From Myceligenerans indicum (lineage in GTDB: Bacteria; Actinomycetota; Actinomycetes; Actinomycetales; Cellulomonadaceae): DNA of 64,000 nt. The notes below the pieces were generated by a model that searched no databases, had not been told where the DNA came from, and saw only the letters and a program-made list of their open reading frames with translations. The stretch is taken from contig NZ_JABBYC010000009.1 of NCBI RefSeq assembly GCF_016742955.1, positions 62,001 through 126,000 on the forward strand. Direction: 5' to 3'. Positions 1 to 8,852 of the stretch are shown here, in pieces. Position 1 is the stretch's first letter; every line of letters begins with the position of its first letter. Position numbers and translations under genes: made by a program.

Positions 1-498
1 ATCTCCCCCCGGATGCACGCCCTGGCCGCACGGCAAGAAGCCCACGCGCATGCCGCGCTCGGAGACTGGGCCGCATGCGCCGCAGCCTTGGATGTCGCAC
101 GGGAACTTGCCGCCGATCCGACGGGCGACCGGGACATTGCGCAGTACTGCACGAGCGAGTACATCGAGATGGAAGCCGCGCACTGCTGGGTCGAACTCGG
201 CAAGCCCGACCGCGCCCTGGGGGTCCTGCAACAGGGCCTCGTGCAGTGGCGCCCGGAGTACCGGCGCGACCTCGGCCTCGGCCTGGCACGGTTCGCCGTC
301 GCCCACGCCCGGACCGGCGCCGTGGACGACGCGCTGGACATCGCACACGAGTCACTCCAGATCGCAGCCGGTACCCGCTCAGCACGTACGGTTCGCCAGT
401 TGTACCGGACCTCGGAGACCCTACAGGCATCCGGCGCCCGCGCCGCGGGGACGGATCTGCGGCACGTGCTGAACACCACGCTGAACCTGCGAAGATGA
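1..498 (+). CDS. C-terminus of a TPR-type (probably XRE) regulator, 5' truncated by the window
   Basis: The reading frame is open to the window edge (the first in-frame ATG is at 13), so only the C-terminal part is present. The roughly 165 residues are Ala-rich paired helices spaced like tetratricopeptide repeats (for example ALGDWAACAAALDVAREL and ELGKPDRALGVLQQGL). Streptomyces-type XRE regulators with long TPR-like C-termini end in this way and often sit just upstream of a creatininase-family gene, as here (30-base gap). The DNA-binding domain lies outside the window, so the regulator call is inference from that context. Confidence 0.6.
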   Translation: MSPRMHALAARQEAHAHAALGDWAACAAALDVARELAADPTGDRDIAQYCTSEYIEMEAAHCWVELGKPDRALGVLQQGLVQWRPEYRRDLGLGLARFAVAHARTGAVDDALDIAHESLQIAAGTRSARTVRQLYRTSETLQASGARAAGTDLRHVLNTTLNLRR

Positions 499-528
499 AA
501 GACCGGACCCACGAGAGGAACCACCAAC

Positions 529-1272
529 GTGAACGTCCTGCCCCAGGCCACCGCCGCCGACGTCGCGCACTCCAGCCCGCGCGTCGCGGTACTGCCTGTC
601 GGGAGCTTTGAGCAGCACGGCGACCACCTGCCCCTGTCGACCGACACCCTGATCGCGACCACCATTACCGAACAGATCTGCGACCGACACGGACTGCTAC
701 GCCTGCCCCCGGTAACGATCTCCTGCTCCCATGAGCACGAAGACATGCCCGGACTACCGGGAACAGTGAGTATCAGTGCGACGACGCTGACGGCAGTGAT
801 CGACGATGTGCGCCGCTCGCTGGCCCGGGCCGGGATCGACCGCTTGGTCCTGGTCAACGCGCACGGTGGCAACTACGCCCTGGCGAACCTCGCCCAGGAG
901 GCGAACGTCGCCGGACCCGCCGTGGCGCTGTTCCCCGGAGCCGACGACTGGAGGGCCGCCCGTGCCGAGGCAGGGCTGGCATCGAGCCACAGCGCCGACA
1001 TGCACGGCGGCGAGTTGGAGACCTCGATCCTGCTGCATGTCGCGCCTGACGCCGTGCGCGAGACCTACGCCCGCAACGACCACGACGCCCCCGACCGGGG
1101 ACACCTCACCCTCCTGGGCATGAAGGCGTTTACACCCAACGGGATCATCGGCTTCCCGTCCGAGGCCACCGCCGCCAAGGGTGCCACCGCCCTCGACACG
1201 CTCGTCGACAGGTTTGCCCACTATCTCAACGCTCTCCTGGCTGGAACCGCATCAGCTCCGGCCCATGCCTGA
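529..1272 (+). CDS. creatininase (creatinine amidohydrolase) family protein
   Basis: A 247-residue metal-dependent amidohydrolase fold. The family motifs are present in order: GSFEQHGDHLPLSTD near residue 25 (metal-binding Glu/His/Asp), NAHGGN near residue 112, and HGGELETS near residue 163. The length is normal for the family, which includes creatininase, MftE-like peptidases and FAPy deformylases; the exact substrate cannot be told. The GTG start at 529 is preceded by GAGAGGA at 513-519. The gene is probably cotranscribed with the upstream TPR regulator gene, which may control it. Confidence 0.85.
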   Translation: MNVLPQATAADVAHSSPRVAVLPVGSFEQHGDHLPLSTDTLIATTITEQICDRHGLLRLPPVTISCSHEHEDMPGLPGTVSISATTLTAVIDDVRRSLARAGIDRLVLVNAHGGNYALANLAQEANVAGPAVALFPGADDWRAARAEAGLASSHSADMHGGELETSILLHVAPDAVRETYARNDHDAPDRGHLTLLGMKAFTPNGIIGFPSEATAAKGATALDTLVDRFAHYLNALLAGTASAPAHA

Positions 1273-1487
1273 CCCCCGCCTCGCCTGACCCCCGCCTCGC
1301 CTGGGTTTCCCAACCGCTCGACCGTGCCCAAACTTGAGGCAGCCGAGCTGACTCCGCGGCCATCCAGGCCCCCCAATTGCTGTCTCATCAGATGACTCGT
1401 GAGTCGACAGACTTCACCCCGTTCGCCCGCGCAGGCGCGGTACTACCCGGCTACGATCAGAGTCTGACATAGCGGACAGGGCGGTGC

Positions 1488-3908
1488 GTGATGGAGTCCA
1501 CAGACGGGTTCGCTTCTCTTGAAGCGATCGTCGCGAGTTTCGAGAACCGGGATCGTAACGAGGCCAAGACTCGATTCGATCTCATCGACAGACTCCTGAC
1601 GGAAGTACTCGGCTGGGAGCGACCATGGATCGACGTCGAAGAGCGCATCGTTGGGTCCAATGGCTACATGGACTACAAGCTCGGGTCAAAGGGTGCACTG
1701 CTCGTAATTGAGGCCAAGCGTGAAGGTATCTCATTCGAACTGCCGGTCGGACTAACCTCAGGCGTCCACGCCCTCAAACCACTTATCACTGGCACCTTGA
1801 ACAAGCCGCTCCGGAAGGCTCTGGAACAGGTTAGGGACTATTGCGCGCAGATCGGAGTTGCCCCAGCAGTTGTCACTAACGGGCATCAGTGGGTGGCATT
1901 CCTTGCGAGTCGAACCGACGGAACGGCTCCACTCGACGGCCGTGCGTACATATTCAACGGCTTGAAGTCGATTGAAGAGGAGTACGTTCGATTCTGGAAT
2001 CTCCTAGGTCCGGTCGGTGTCAGTGCCCATCAGCTGGCCGCAATTCTATCTGCAGAGGAATCGCCTCGACCTCGCCCCCTATCGTCCTCTATCCGGGAAT
2101 ATCCTGGAACGAAGAGCCGGAATACGATGCAGTCAAATCTCCAAATTCTTGGACAAATCATGTTGGAGGATGTTCCATCCAATCCAACATATCGCGACGC
2201 CTTTCTGCAAGAATGCTATGCGAATAGTGGCGCACTCTCGCAGTATGCGGAACTTAGTCGAGAGTTACTTCAGAAGCGCGGCGAACTGCTTGTAAACTCA
2301 TCGGGTGTCGGGGCGCTGCCCATTGAGGGGAAGGCGGGGCTGAATTCGAATCTTGCCGCCGACATCACGGCTGCCTCTTTCTCACGTCGTCCAATAATCC
2401 TTCTAGGACCCGTAGGCGTTGGAAAGTCAACCTTTATCCAACACTTGATACGAATCGATGCGCGCCAGGTTTTCGAGAAGGCGCTAACGTTTACAGTAGA
2501 TTTCGGTCGAGAAGGAATCTTAGACGATCTGGGAGATCATTCGGTCGAGCAAGTTGAGCGGCAGCTCAATGACAAATACGGCATCGATATTGATTCTCAG
2601 AAATTTGTCGAGGACGTCTATCGGGCCGAGATGAAGCGATTCGATGGTGGAATATACGGTCGCTTGAAGGAGATCGATCAGACTCAGTACGCTGTCAAGC
2701 GAATTGAGCGCCTCGAGGACCTCAGCGGTTCCCGGTCTGCCCATTTGAAGCGGTCACTGGAGCGCATCAGTAAAAGCCATAACAAACAGATCGTCATATT
2801 CCTGGACAACGTCGATCAGAGATCGCGTGAAGATCAGAATAGAATCTTCCTTGTCTCCAATGAGATGGCGGCCCAGTGGCCGGCAACCGTGTTCGTATCG
2901 CTACGGCCAGAGACATTCTACGAGTCGGAGCGATACGGTGCTGTTTCTGGATACCACCCTCGCGTATTTACCCTGGCACCCCCTCGTACCGACACGATGC
3001 TCAAGAAGCGCGTCGACTTTGCCATTCGCGTCCTGGAGACTGGTGGTAACGTCGGAGGCATTGGTGAAGGGTCGAGTTTCGGACTTTCGAGCGACGAGCT
3101 CGTCCTGTTCCTAACGGTTCTTAGCGAGAACTTCCGGAAGAACAAGCAGTTGATGAGCCTGATCGACAACATGGCGGGCGGGAATATGCGACGCGCCATG
3201 GATTTTGTCACCGAATTTATCGGTTCCGGCCATGTTGACACGGCAAAGATTATCGAGTATGCACGTCACAATCGAGAATATACGATTCCTCAGCACGAAT
3301 TCTTGCGGTCACTCATCCATGGTGATGGCGTTCATTACGACCCGCGCAATTCTCCCGTTCCAAACCTATTCCAGCTTGACCGACCAGAGTCTCGCGGGCA
3401 CTTTCTTATGATGGTAGCGCTCGACTTCCTGGCCGATAAGGGCAGCGTGGGCCAGAACGCCGGGTATGTTGATCTCAAGGACGCGGTATCGTATCTGCAA
3501 GGGATCGGCTTTCCCGTGTCTTCAATTCGATATTCCCTAAACTACTGTTCGCGCTTCAGGCTATTGGAATCGCCTACATCAGATGTAGATGTATTCGAGG
3601 GGGATAAGTGTCGCGTGACAAGTGTCGGCGCATACTCCGCTAGGCGCTTGCCTGAGTTGTTTACATACGTTGATGCAATGGTGGTTGATACACCGATACT
3701 CGATTCAGCGGTTCGAAGGGAGCTGAAGGACGAGTACGGTCTTTTGGGTCGCCTCGATCGAGCTGAAATTTTCAAGAAGTATCTCGATGATTCGTGGGAT
3801 GTCGCAGGTATCCCCAGCAGCGTTTGGGACTGGAGGCGTATTTCTGCTCGGTTGGCCGATGATATCGATACCGTGCGCCTGCGCAGCAGGTTGTCCAATA
3901 GGGGCTAG
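1488..3908 (+). CDS. PD-(D/E)XK nuclease / P-loop NTPase fusion, candidate single-gene defence protein
   Basis: An 806-residue protein. Residues about 20-120 resemble the HsdR N-terminal nuclease domain, with a possible PD-(D/E)XK active site at E25, D62 and E75-A-K77 (MDYKL...LVIEAKRE). A Walker A motif GPVGVGKST starts at residue 307 and a Walker B-like IVIFLDNVDQ lies near residue 435, followed by a sensor-like VFVSLRPETF. The C-terminal 250 residues are helical and unassigned. GTG at 1488 and ATG at 1491 are adjacent possible starts; GGACAGGG just upstream could be the ribosome-binding site. Base composition is markedly AT-richer than the flanks, which suggests transfer. There is no methylase or specificity subunit, so it is not a type I restriction system. 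A nuclease-NTPase defence role is inference from architecture. Confidence 0.75.
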   Translation: MMESTDGFASLEAIVASFENRDRNEAKTRFDLIDRLLTEVLGWERPWIDVEERIVGSNGYMDYKLGSKGALLVIEAKREGISFELPVGLTSGVHALKPLITGTLNKPLRKALEQVRDYCAQIGVAPAVVTNGHQWVAFLASRTDGTAPLDGRAYIFNGLKSIEEEYVRFWNLLGPVGVSAHQLAAILSAEESPRPRPLSSSIREYPGTKSRNTMQSNLQILGQIMLEDVPSNPTYRDAFLQECYANSGALSQYAELSRELLQKRGELLVNSSGVGALPIEGKAGLNSNLAADITAASFSRRPIILLGPVGVGKSTFIQHLIRIDARQVFEKALTFTVDFGREGILDDLGDHSVEQVERQLNDKYGIDIDSQKFVEDVYRAEMKRFDGGIYGRLKEIDQTQYAVKRIERLEDLSGSRSAHLKRSLERISKSHNKQIVIFLDNVDQRSREDQNRIFLVSNEMAAQWPATVFVSLRPETFYESERYGAVSGYHPRVFTLAPPRTDTMLKKRVDFAIRVLETGGNVGGIGEGSSFGLSSDELVLFLTVLSENFRKNKQLMSLIDNMAGGNMRRAMDFVTEFIGSGHVDTAKIIEYARHNREYTIPQHEFLRSLIHGDGVHYDPRNSPVPNLFQLDRPESRGHFLMMVALDFLADKGSVGQNAGYVDLKDAVSYLQGIGFPVSSIRYSLNYCSRFRLLESPTSDVDVFEGDKCRVTSVGAYSARRLPELFTYVDAMVVDTPILDSAVRRELKDEYGLLGRLDRAEIFKKYLDDSWDVAGIPSSVWDWRRISARLADDIDTVRLRSRLSNRG

Positions 3909-4079
3909 CTCCGGCGGGTTGCCGTCGAGCCGGTGCAGGCGACACCCGGTGCACCTGGGCAGCACACGCAGATCCGGCCCGATGGGGTCGCCAGCAGCAG
4001 GTCCATGGGGATCTCCGGTGAACTGGTAGCGGGGGACCACCGCACCCTGTCGTGGCGCGGGCAGGAGGCCCCGGACCAT
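3905..4079 (-). pseudogene. possible remnant of a GC-rich gene abutting the low-GC nuclease gene
   Basis: The minus strand from 4079 reads MVRGLLPAPRQGAVVPRYQF and continues through GDPHGP...CTGCRLHRLDG up to about 3905. This looks like genuine actinobacterial coding sequence. Beyond that point the frame runs into the AT-rich 3' end of the nuclease/NTPase gene and loses that character. G+C content jumps exactly here. I read it as a gene whose 3' part was removed when the low-GC gene arrived. I do not recognise the family, and a chance open frame is possible. Confidence 0.3.
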
Positions 4080-5003
4080 GGCGGGTTTGCAGCTAGGACC
4101 TGACTCGGGTGGAATGGCTTGGTGCGACGCCAGTCAGATTTCACACAGGCGGACGATCGCGTTTCATGCTGGATTGAGGAATCTTCGGGCAGTGGCCCCG
4201 CCAGAGCGGCCGCGGGTGAGCATGGGACAGCGCCGCGATATCCCGCCTCGACCTCCACGGAGGAGGTGCAGCGGACTCATCGCACACCATTCGCTCCCAA
4301 AGTAGGCCACGTCTGCGGCGGCTGTCCTGCCGGCGAAGAAGCCATCTAGTGCCTCACCCAGGCACAAGTTCCACAGAACCCGGAGCGTCAGCTCAGGTCA
4401 CCGCCGTGGACATCGCCGCTGTGGGCGGAGGTGACCCGAGTCAGGACAGAGGTCGACGGGCGCGACGTGAGCGGGCGACTACCGCGGCTCGCAGCCGTCC
4501 GGAGCATGCGCGGCGTCGACGACATCGCCACTGTCCTCCACCATCGGGTGGAGCAAGCCGCCGCATGCCCGGGGCGCCACCATTGACCACGGTTCGTCGC
4601 AGGACTGTGCCACGCGCGGGCTGGACCGATGTCGAACGCCGTGCGCCGTGCTCTGGAAGCGCGCCCTTCTGATCGAACGGCGCGCCAATGCCCTGGCCGA
4701 ACAACCCGTTACATGCCTGACGGGCTCCAGACAGTCGGACTCGCGCCCCGGTCCCGGCGCCGACTGCCTGAGGTGCTCGTAGCCGAGAGCCCGCGAGGGA
4801 GGTTCTGGGAACAGGGCCGGGCCTGCTGAGGTGCAAGCGTCGAACGGTGCGGCCTCCGGGGCAGATCGTCCAGGCGGTGCCTGAACTCGCCAGACACGCG
4901 GAGACCGCACACTGGCAGCGAGATCGGCGCAGCGAGTCCCCGGGACACGGCAGTGCGGCCCCGGGGCTGTTCCCTGGCAAACCGAGCGATGCTCGTCGGA
5001 GTG
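4080..5003. other. GC-rich stretch with no convincing gene
   Basis: About 0.9 kb of high-GC sequence separates the nuclease/NTPase gene from the XRE-kinase-TPR operon. Several long frames are open on both strands, but their translations are Arg/Pro/Ser-rich with no domain, repeat or ribosome-binding site I can recognise, as expected of non-coding high-GC DNA. The 3' end holds the promoter and operator of the downstream operon. It may be decayed gene sequence. Confidence 0.5.
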
Positions 5004-5033
5004 TTGCCAGATGTGGCAAACGGCAGCTATGCT
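5004..5033 (+). promoter_or_regulatory. promoter and autoregulatory operator of the XRE-kinase-TPR operon
   Basis: TTGCCA (5004-5009) and TATGCT (5028-5033) are 18 bp apart and make a good vegetative promoter. TTGCCA is also the left arm of a perfect inverted repeat, TTGCCAGATGTGGCAA (5004-5019), so a repressor bound there would block the -35 box. Transcription would start at about 5040, which is the A of the ATG, so the first gene is probably leaderless. The XRE protein made by that gene is the obvious candidate repressor. Confidence 0.6.
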
Positions 5034-5039
5034 GGGTAG

Positions 5040-5348
5040 ATGACCGGGACCGAGAGTGCGGCGAGTCTCCTGAGGAGACTGCGACGGGAGCAGGGGCGCT
5101 CTCTTCGTACTGCAGCTGCCGATATCGGCATCGCGCCATCTCAACTTTCTAGGTTGGAGCGTGGTGAGCGTGGGTTGGCAGTGGAAATTTCTGAGCGACT
5201 AGCGACGTACTACGGTGTCCCCTCCGAAGTTATTTCCCTATCGCGGGGAGAACTTCCCGAAGATATCGTCCGGATACTCCAAGATAACCCCGAATTGATT
5301 TCTCGAATTCGCGAGGAGTTTCGCGATGCTTCTAGGTCTGCCCTATGA
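5040..5348 (+). CDS. XRE-family helix-turn-helix regulator, first gene of a kinase-TPR operon
   Basis: A 102-residue protein with one Cro/C1-type helix-turn-helix at residues about 9-65 (LRREQGRSLRTAAADIGIAP, then SQLSRLERGERGLAVEISERL), followed by a short acidic/helical tail. It probably binds the inverted repeat overlapping its own -35 box. The ATG coincides with the predicted transcription start and no Shine-Dalgarno is present, which fits leaderless translation. Its stop overlaps the kinase start (ATGA at 5345-5348), so the two are translationally coupled. Base composition is lower in G+C than the host. Confidence 0.8.
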   Translation: MTGTESAASLLRRLRREQGRSLRTAAADIGIAPSQLSRLERGERGLAVEISERLATYYGVPSEVISLSRGELPEDIVRILQDNPELISRIREEFRDASRSAL

Positions 5349-6424
5349 CAGACGCATGGGCGGAGTCGCTGATCAAAATGACGCTCGGAGGGTACCGGCT
5401 GGAGCGTTGCATCGGAAAGGGCGGATTCGGGTATGTATTCGAAGTGGTTGCGGTGGATACGGGCACATCGTTCGCCATGAAGGTCCTCTCTCCGTCAAAA
5501 GCGTTTGATGCGGAAGCTCTTCTCGACTTCGACAATGAGGGAGCTCTCCTTGCGAAACTAAACCGCTGTTCGTCCGTAATCAACTTCGTCGATTCTGGCT
5601 CCGAAACGATCCCCGTGATGCTGGCGGAAAGTGCCGCTCCTGTACCTCTCCCGCTTAAGTTTCATGTCCTTGCCTTGGCATCAGGATCGCTCGACGAGTT
5701 GCTCGCGTCTCCTGAAACAAGAGACGAGCTGGCGTGGCCGGCCCGGATCGGCCTATGGCGCGGTGCAATCAAAGGGGTGCATCAGATGCACCTAAAATCG
5801 GTGGCGCATCGCGATCTGAAAAGCAGCAATTGCCTACTCATTGTCGCGGGCGGTCGCAGCGAAGTAAGACTGGCAGATCTTGGCAGGTCGAAAGACTACG
5901 CGCGAGCGCCGCGTCATCCGGCAGATGTCTATCTGAGCGGGCGCGGTGACCTGCGTCATGCGCCCCCTGAATTCTTGTTGCTCCAAGGCGGATCTGCTAG
6001 AGAAGATTTCAGAAATGCCGATATCTACGGCCTCGGATCTTTGCTCGCCGAACTGGCGACCGGGCAGCCGATGACTGCATTGGCGATGGCGTCGTGGAGC
6101 GACGTCCAGAAACTTGGTGTAGAAGACTATCGGGCGGGGCGAATTAGAGATCTCGCCACTCTGCGTCCGCAATTTCAGTCGGCTATCGATCTCATTTCAG
6201 AAACGTTCCCACAGCCCATACGTCGGCCGGCTGCCGATCTGCTATCACAACTCTGTGATCCGGTCCCAAGCGATCGAAGGCCGCAGCGCTCCCTTGGCAA
6301 ACGCTATCACCCGGACGACGGTCTTCTCTGGCTATTGCGGCGGGCTGACATTCTAAGCCGTCAACTCGCTGTCGCCCCACGGAGACGCAGAATGATGTCC
6401 CGATCTGACGAGAGGAGTGCGTGA
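5345..6424 (+). CDS. Hanks-type serine/threonine protein kinase, soluble
   Basis: A 359-residue protein kinase. It has a glycine loop GKGGFG at residues 24-29, ATP-binding Lys46 in FAMKVL, a catalytic loop H155-R-D157-L-K with N162, and a divergent metal-binding DLG (ADLGRS) in place of DFG. HAPPEF stands in for the APE motif. Essential catalytic residues are kept, so it is probably active. Unlike actinobacterial Pkn kinases it has no transmembrane helix or PASTA domain, so it should act in the cytosol. It overlaps the XRE gene by four bases and the TPR gene at 6421-6424. The substrate is unknown; its operon partners are the first candidates. Confidence 0.85.
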   Translation: MTDAWAESLIKMTLGGYRLERCIGKGGFGYVFEVVAVDTGTSFAMKVLSPSKAFDAEALLDFDNEGALLAKLNRCSSVINFVDSGSETIPVMLAESAAPVPLPLKFHVLALASGSLDELLASPETRDELAWPARIGLWRGAIKGVHQMHLKSVAHRDLKSSNCLLIVAGGRSEVRLADLGRSKDYARAPRHPADVYLSGRGDLRHAPPEFLLLQGGSAREDFRNADIYGLGSLLAELATGQPMTALAMASWSDVQKLGVEDYRAGRIRDLATLRPQFQSAIDLISETFPQPIRRPAADLLSQLCDPVPSDRRPQRSLGKRYHPDDGLLWLLRRADILSRQLAVAPRRRRMMSRSDERSA

Positions 6425-8190
6425 TGCTAGGGATCCTTAATGTTCCTGCTTCTTCGGACCCGTTTCTGTCGGACGTCCGTGGACCGGTCCTGCCAGGAAA
6501 AGACTCCCCCATCCTAAGCGCTGTAAGCCAGCGGCGTGCTACATCAGAAGATGAAGTCCGCAGCGCACTTATTGCGAGAGCGAGGAGGGAGCGGGAACGC
6601 GCGAAGTGCGCTGCAGCCGAAGAGCCCTCATCTACGACGCTTGTCGCTCTCGCACAGACGCATGCAGTGCTTGGTGAGCGTGATGACGCTCTCGCTGCGG
6701 CACGGCGCGGGCTTTCGCTTAGTCTTGAGTTGGTATCGGCTGCAACTGGAGTCTCACGACTCGCTGATCCGGCGGCGGCCCGGGTGGCTTCGGAAGTGAT
6801 GCTTCGATTCGGTGCAGCGGAGGACGCCTTTGCATGGCTCAGTGGTGCTCCGCTGCCGCGATCACTTCGACTCACGCTTGCGACGCTAGCTGTCGAACTC
6901 AATCGCCTCGATGTCGCGATGGAAGCGCTCGCGGATCAGGATGGCGCTATGATCGAGTCCTTCCGTGGATTCCTTCTCGTTGCTGAGGGTAGGTATCAGA
7001 AGGCGATTCCGCATCTCCGAGCCGCTCTCCGCGATTCGCCTGAGGATGTTGCGGCGGCGATGAATCTCTCTGCAGCCCTGTGGGCTATCGGTTCGCGCCG
7101 CAAAGCGGTCTCCGCGGCGCTACGGGCTTCCAGGGCCGCTCCGGGGCGGAAAGATGCGTCCCTGCACTATCTCGATCTCCTGCTGGAAGTTGGTGACGTG
7201 CGTCGACTTACCGAAGAGATCTCGATGCTAAACGCACGAGGTATTATTCCGGACGCGCACTTTCTCGTAGTTCAAGCGCGCGCGCAGATTGCGAAGGACG
7301 AGGTTGTGCGAGCGCTCCCATTGCTGGACAGCGCGATCGCAGCGGCTATCTCGGAAGGCAACGACCCACTGCGAGTGGAGATCCAAGCAAACCTTGCTGT
7401 GTTGAAGTATCGGCTCGGGCGTTGGAGCTATACGAGAGCGATCGACGCGCTTTCTGCCCTGCTTCGTGATTATCCAGAAAATGATGCAGTTGTTGTGAGT
7501 TTCGCCAGAATCGCCGACCGGACTACGGAGGCATCGGCATTGCGTGCGGCGATCGACAATATGAACCCCCGCATGGATCCCGCTCGCGTGGCATTTGTCC
7601 GCCATCAATTGGCGTGGTTGGAGGGCGACAACAAAGCGGCTGCGTCTGCTGCGACCGAGTGGTTCGAACTTGATGCGAAAGATCCGCTTGCTGCTACATC
7701 TGCGCTGATTTCACTAGGTATTGGCATGGAGCGTTGGCAAGAAGCAGAGAAGATCGCCGAGTACGCGCTAGAAGAGTTTCCCAATGATAGCAGTGTGGTT
7801 AATAACGCATCATACATTCTAGCCATGGCTGGTAAACCCCGGCGGGCTATTCAGGCGTTGGAGCCATGGGCTGCCGATGACTACGTACTAGAGGCAACAC
7901 TTGGTCTCGCGCACCTGGCAAATGGTGACACGGATGGCGGAATGCGGCTCTACCGTCAAGCCGCGGGCGAGGCTGAGAGGGTTAGTTCTGAACGATTGAG
8001 CCTGATGGTTGCCTATCAAGCGCTTGTAGTTCGCCAACTTGGGATTGACAAGCAGGAGCCTCCAGGGAAGCTTGCTGCCCTGGCTCTTGCTTTTGTTCCG
8101 CTGCCTACTGATTGGGAGCGGCGCCCTGAGTTTGTCAGGCTTCGGAACCTGGCGCGGAAGCACGGCTATGAGTGGCCGCTTGCACTCTAG
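6421..8190 (+). CDS. TPR-repeat protein, third gene of the XRE-kinase operon
   Basis: A 589-residue, almost entirely helical protein with tetratricopeptide-like pairs (for example AEGRYQKAIPHLRAALRDSP near residue 187 and ERWQEAEKIAEYALEEFPND near 440). No signal peptide or membrane segment is visible. It probably acts as a scaffold or recognition partner of the kinase, much as the TPR tail of PknG does within one chain. GTG at 6421 or ATG at 6424 overlaps the kinase stop; GAGAGGAG just upstream serves as ribosome-binding site. G+C content is low, like the rest of the operon. The system as a whole is one I do not recognise. Confidence 0.75.
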   Translation: MMLGILNVPASSDPFLSDVRGPVLPGKDSPILSAVSQRRATSEDEVRSALIARARRERERAKCAAAEEPSSTTLVALAQTHAVLGERDDALAAARRGLSLSLELVSAATGVSRLADPAAARVASEVMLRFGAAEDAFAWLSGAPLPRSLRLTLATLAVELNRLDVAMEALADQDGAMIESFRGFLLVAEGRYQKAIPHLRAALRDSPEDVAAAMNLSAALWAIGSRRKAVSAALRASRAAPGRKDASLHYLDLLLEVGDVRRLTEEISMLNARGIIPDAHFLVVQARAQIAKDEVVRALPLLDSAIAAAISEGNDPLRVEIQANLAVLKYRLGRWSYTRAIDALSALLRDYPENDAVVVSFARIADRTTEASALRAAIDNMNPRMDPARVAFVRHQLAWLEGDNKAAASAATEWFELDAKDPLAATSALISLGIGMERWQEAEKIAEYALEEFPNDSSVVNNASYILAMAGKPRRAIQALEPWAADDYVLEATLGLAHLANGDTDGGMRLYRQAAGEAERVSSERLSLMVAYQALVVRQLGIDKQEPPGKLAALALAFVPLPTDWERRPEFVRLRNLARKHGYEWPLAL

Positions 8191-8244
8191 AGTTCCCGTG
8201 TGCGCAGATGAGTATGAAGGCGTCTGCGCTTTGCGGACGTGACG

Positions 8245-8345
8245 CAGCGGCCGGATTTTTGGAATTCCAAGGTTCCTGGCAGATCTCGTATTCAGTCATG
8301 CCACCGCGTTTCCCAGCACAGCCTTACCCGACGCGTCGAGGCCGC
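8245..8345 (+). repeat. R1: degenerate copy of the structured intergenic repeat
   Basis: Just downstream of the TPR gene. It keeps the palindrome core TTGGAATTCCAA inside a decayed stem, then TCCCAGCACAGCCTTACCCG, which aligns with TCCCAGCAGCACTTACCCGG of R5. The 11-bp iterons are not recognisable. It marks the left edge of the repeat-bearing region. Confidence 0.55.
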
Positions 8346-8423
8346 CGGTCAGGTCGGATGGCGTGTCGATCTGTCTCGCCCCGGGTTTGATGGAGACATC
8401 GAAGACCCGGAGGATGCGGAGTC

Positions 8424-8519
8424 ATGGTAGTGCTGAAGAAGTACCCGGACGAGTTGCGTGAGTTTGGGGTGCGCGGAAGACCCAGAGGACCTGTGTTGGC
8501 TCAATCGGTTAGTGCGTGA
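8424..8519 (+). pseudogene. relic of an IS3-family transposase OrfA N-terminus
   Basis: A 31-codon open frame begins MVVLKKYPDELREFGVRG. This closely matches the start of IS3-family OrfA proteins, which typically read M-KKYPxELRERAVRL. After about 18 residues the similarity stops and the frame ends, with no OrfB or terminal repeats visible. It is therefore a fragment of an insertion sequence at the boundary between the low-GC operon and the repeat array. Confidence 0.5.
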
Positions 8520-8564
8520 CTCTTGCGGTTCGTGATCGCGTCCAGGAGGGCCTGCTGGTCGTGA

Positions 8565-8852
8565 TTGATCTCGGGTGGGTCCGAAAGTCCATGGGATGAC
8601 GAGGCTGAAGGCCGCCTGGCTGACTTCGCGCGCCGAGTGCGCCAAAGTGCCGAGAAGTCGACGGCAGATGTAGCCGCCATGCGCGGGAGAGACGTTCGTT
8701 CGACTGCCAGCATCGACGGGCTCACCGTGAAGGACCTGATGGGCTCGATCACGGTGAAGCAGGCATGGGCAACGGGAGGCGCTTTGGTCGCTCTGGCGGC
8801 GGGTCTAGCCGTCTTGGCCTACAAGCTGGGCGCCGCAGGGGCGCTCGGGTAA
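8565..8852 (+). CDS. small C-terminally membrane-anchored protein, unknown
   Basis: A 95-residue frame starting with TTG at 8565; a shorter GTG start at about 8637 is possible. The N-terminal 60 residues are charged and soluble-looking. Residues about 70-93 (WATGGALVALAAGLAVLAYKLG) form one hydrophobic helix, so it is probably tail-anchored in the membrane. It is the only gene between repeats R1 and R2. I do not recognise a family. Codon use looks actinobacterial. Confidence 0.45.
   Translation: MISGGSESPWDDEAEGRLADFARRVRQSAEKSTADVAAMRGRDVRSTASIDGLTVKDLMGSITVKQAWATGGALVALAAGLAVLAYKLGAAGALG

Noticed and set aside
4441..5144. Two long minus-strand frames (over 220 residues) upstream of the XRE gene
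   Set aside because: Their translations are Arg/Pro/Ser-rich, overlap one another in different frames and run into the XRE gene; no domain or start signal. They look like open frames by base composition.
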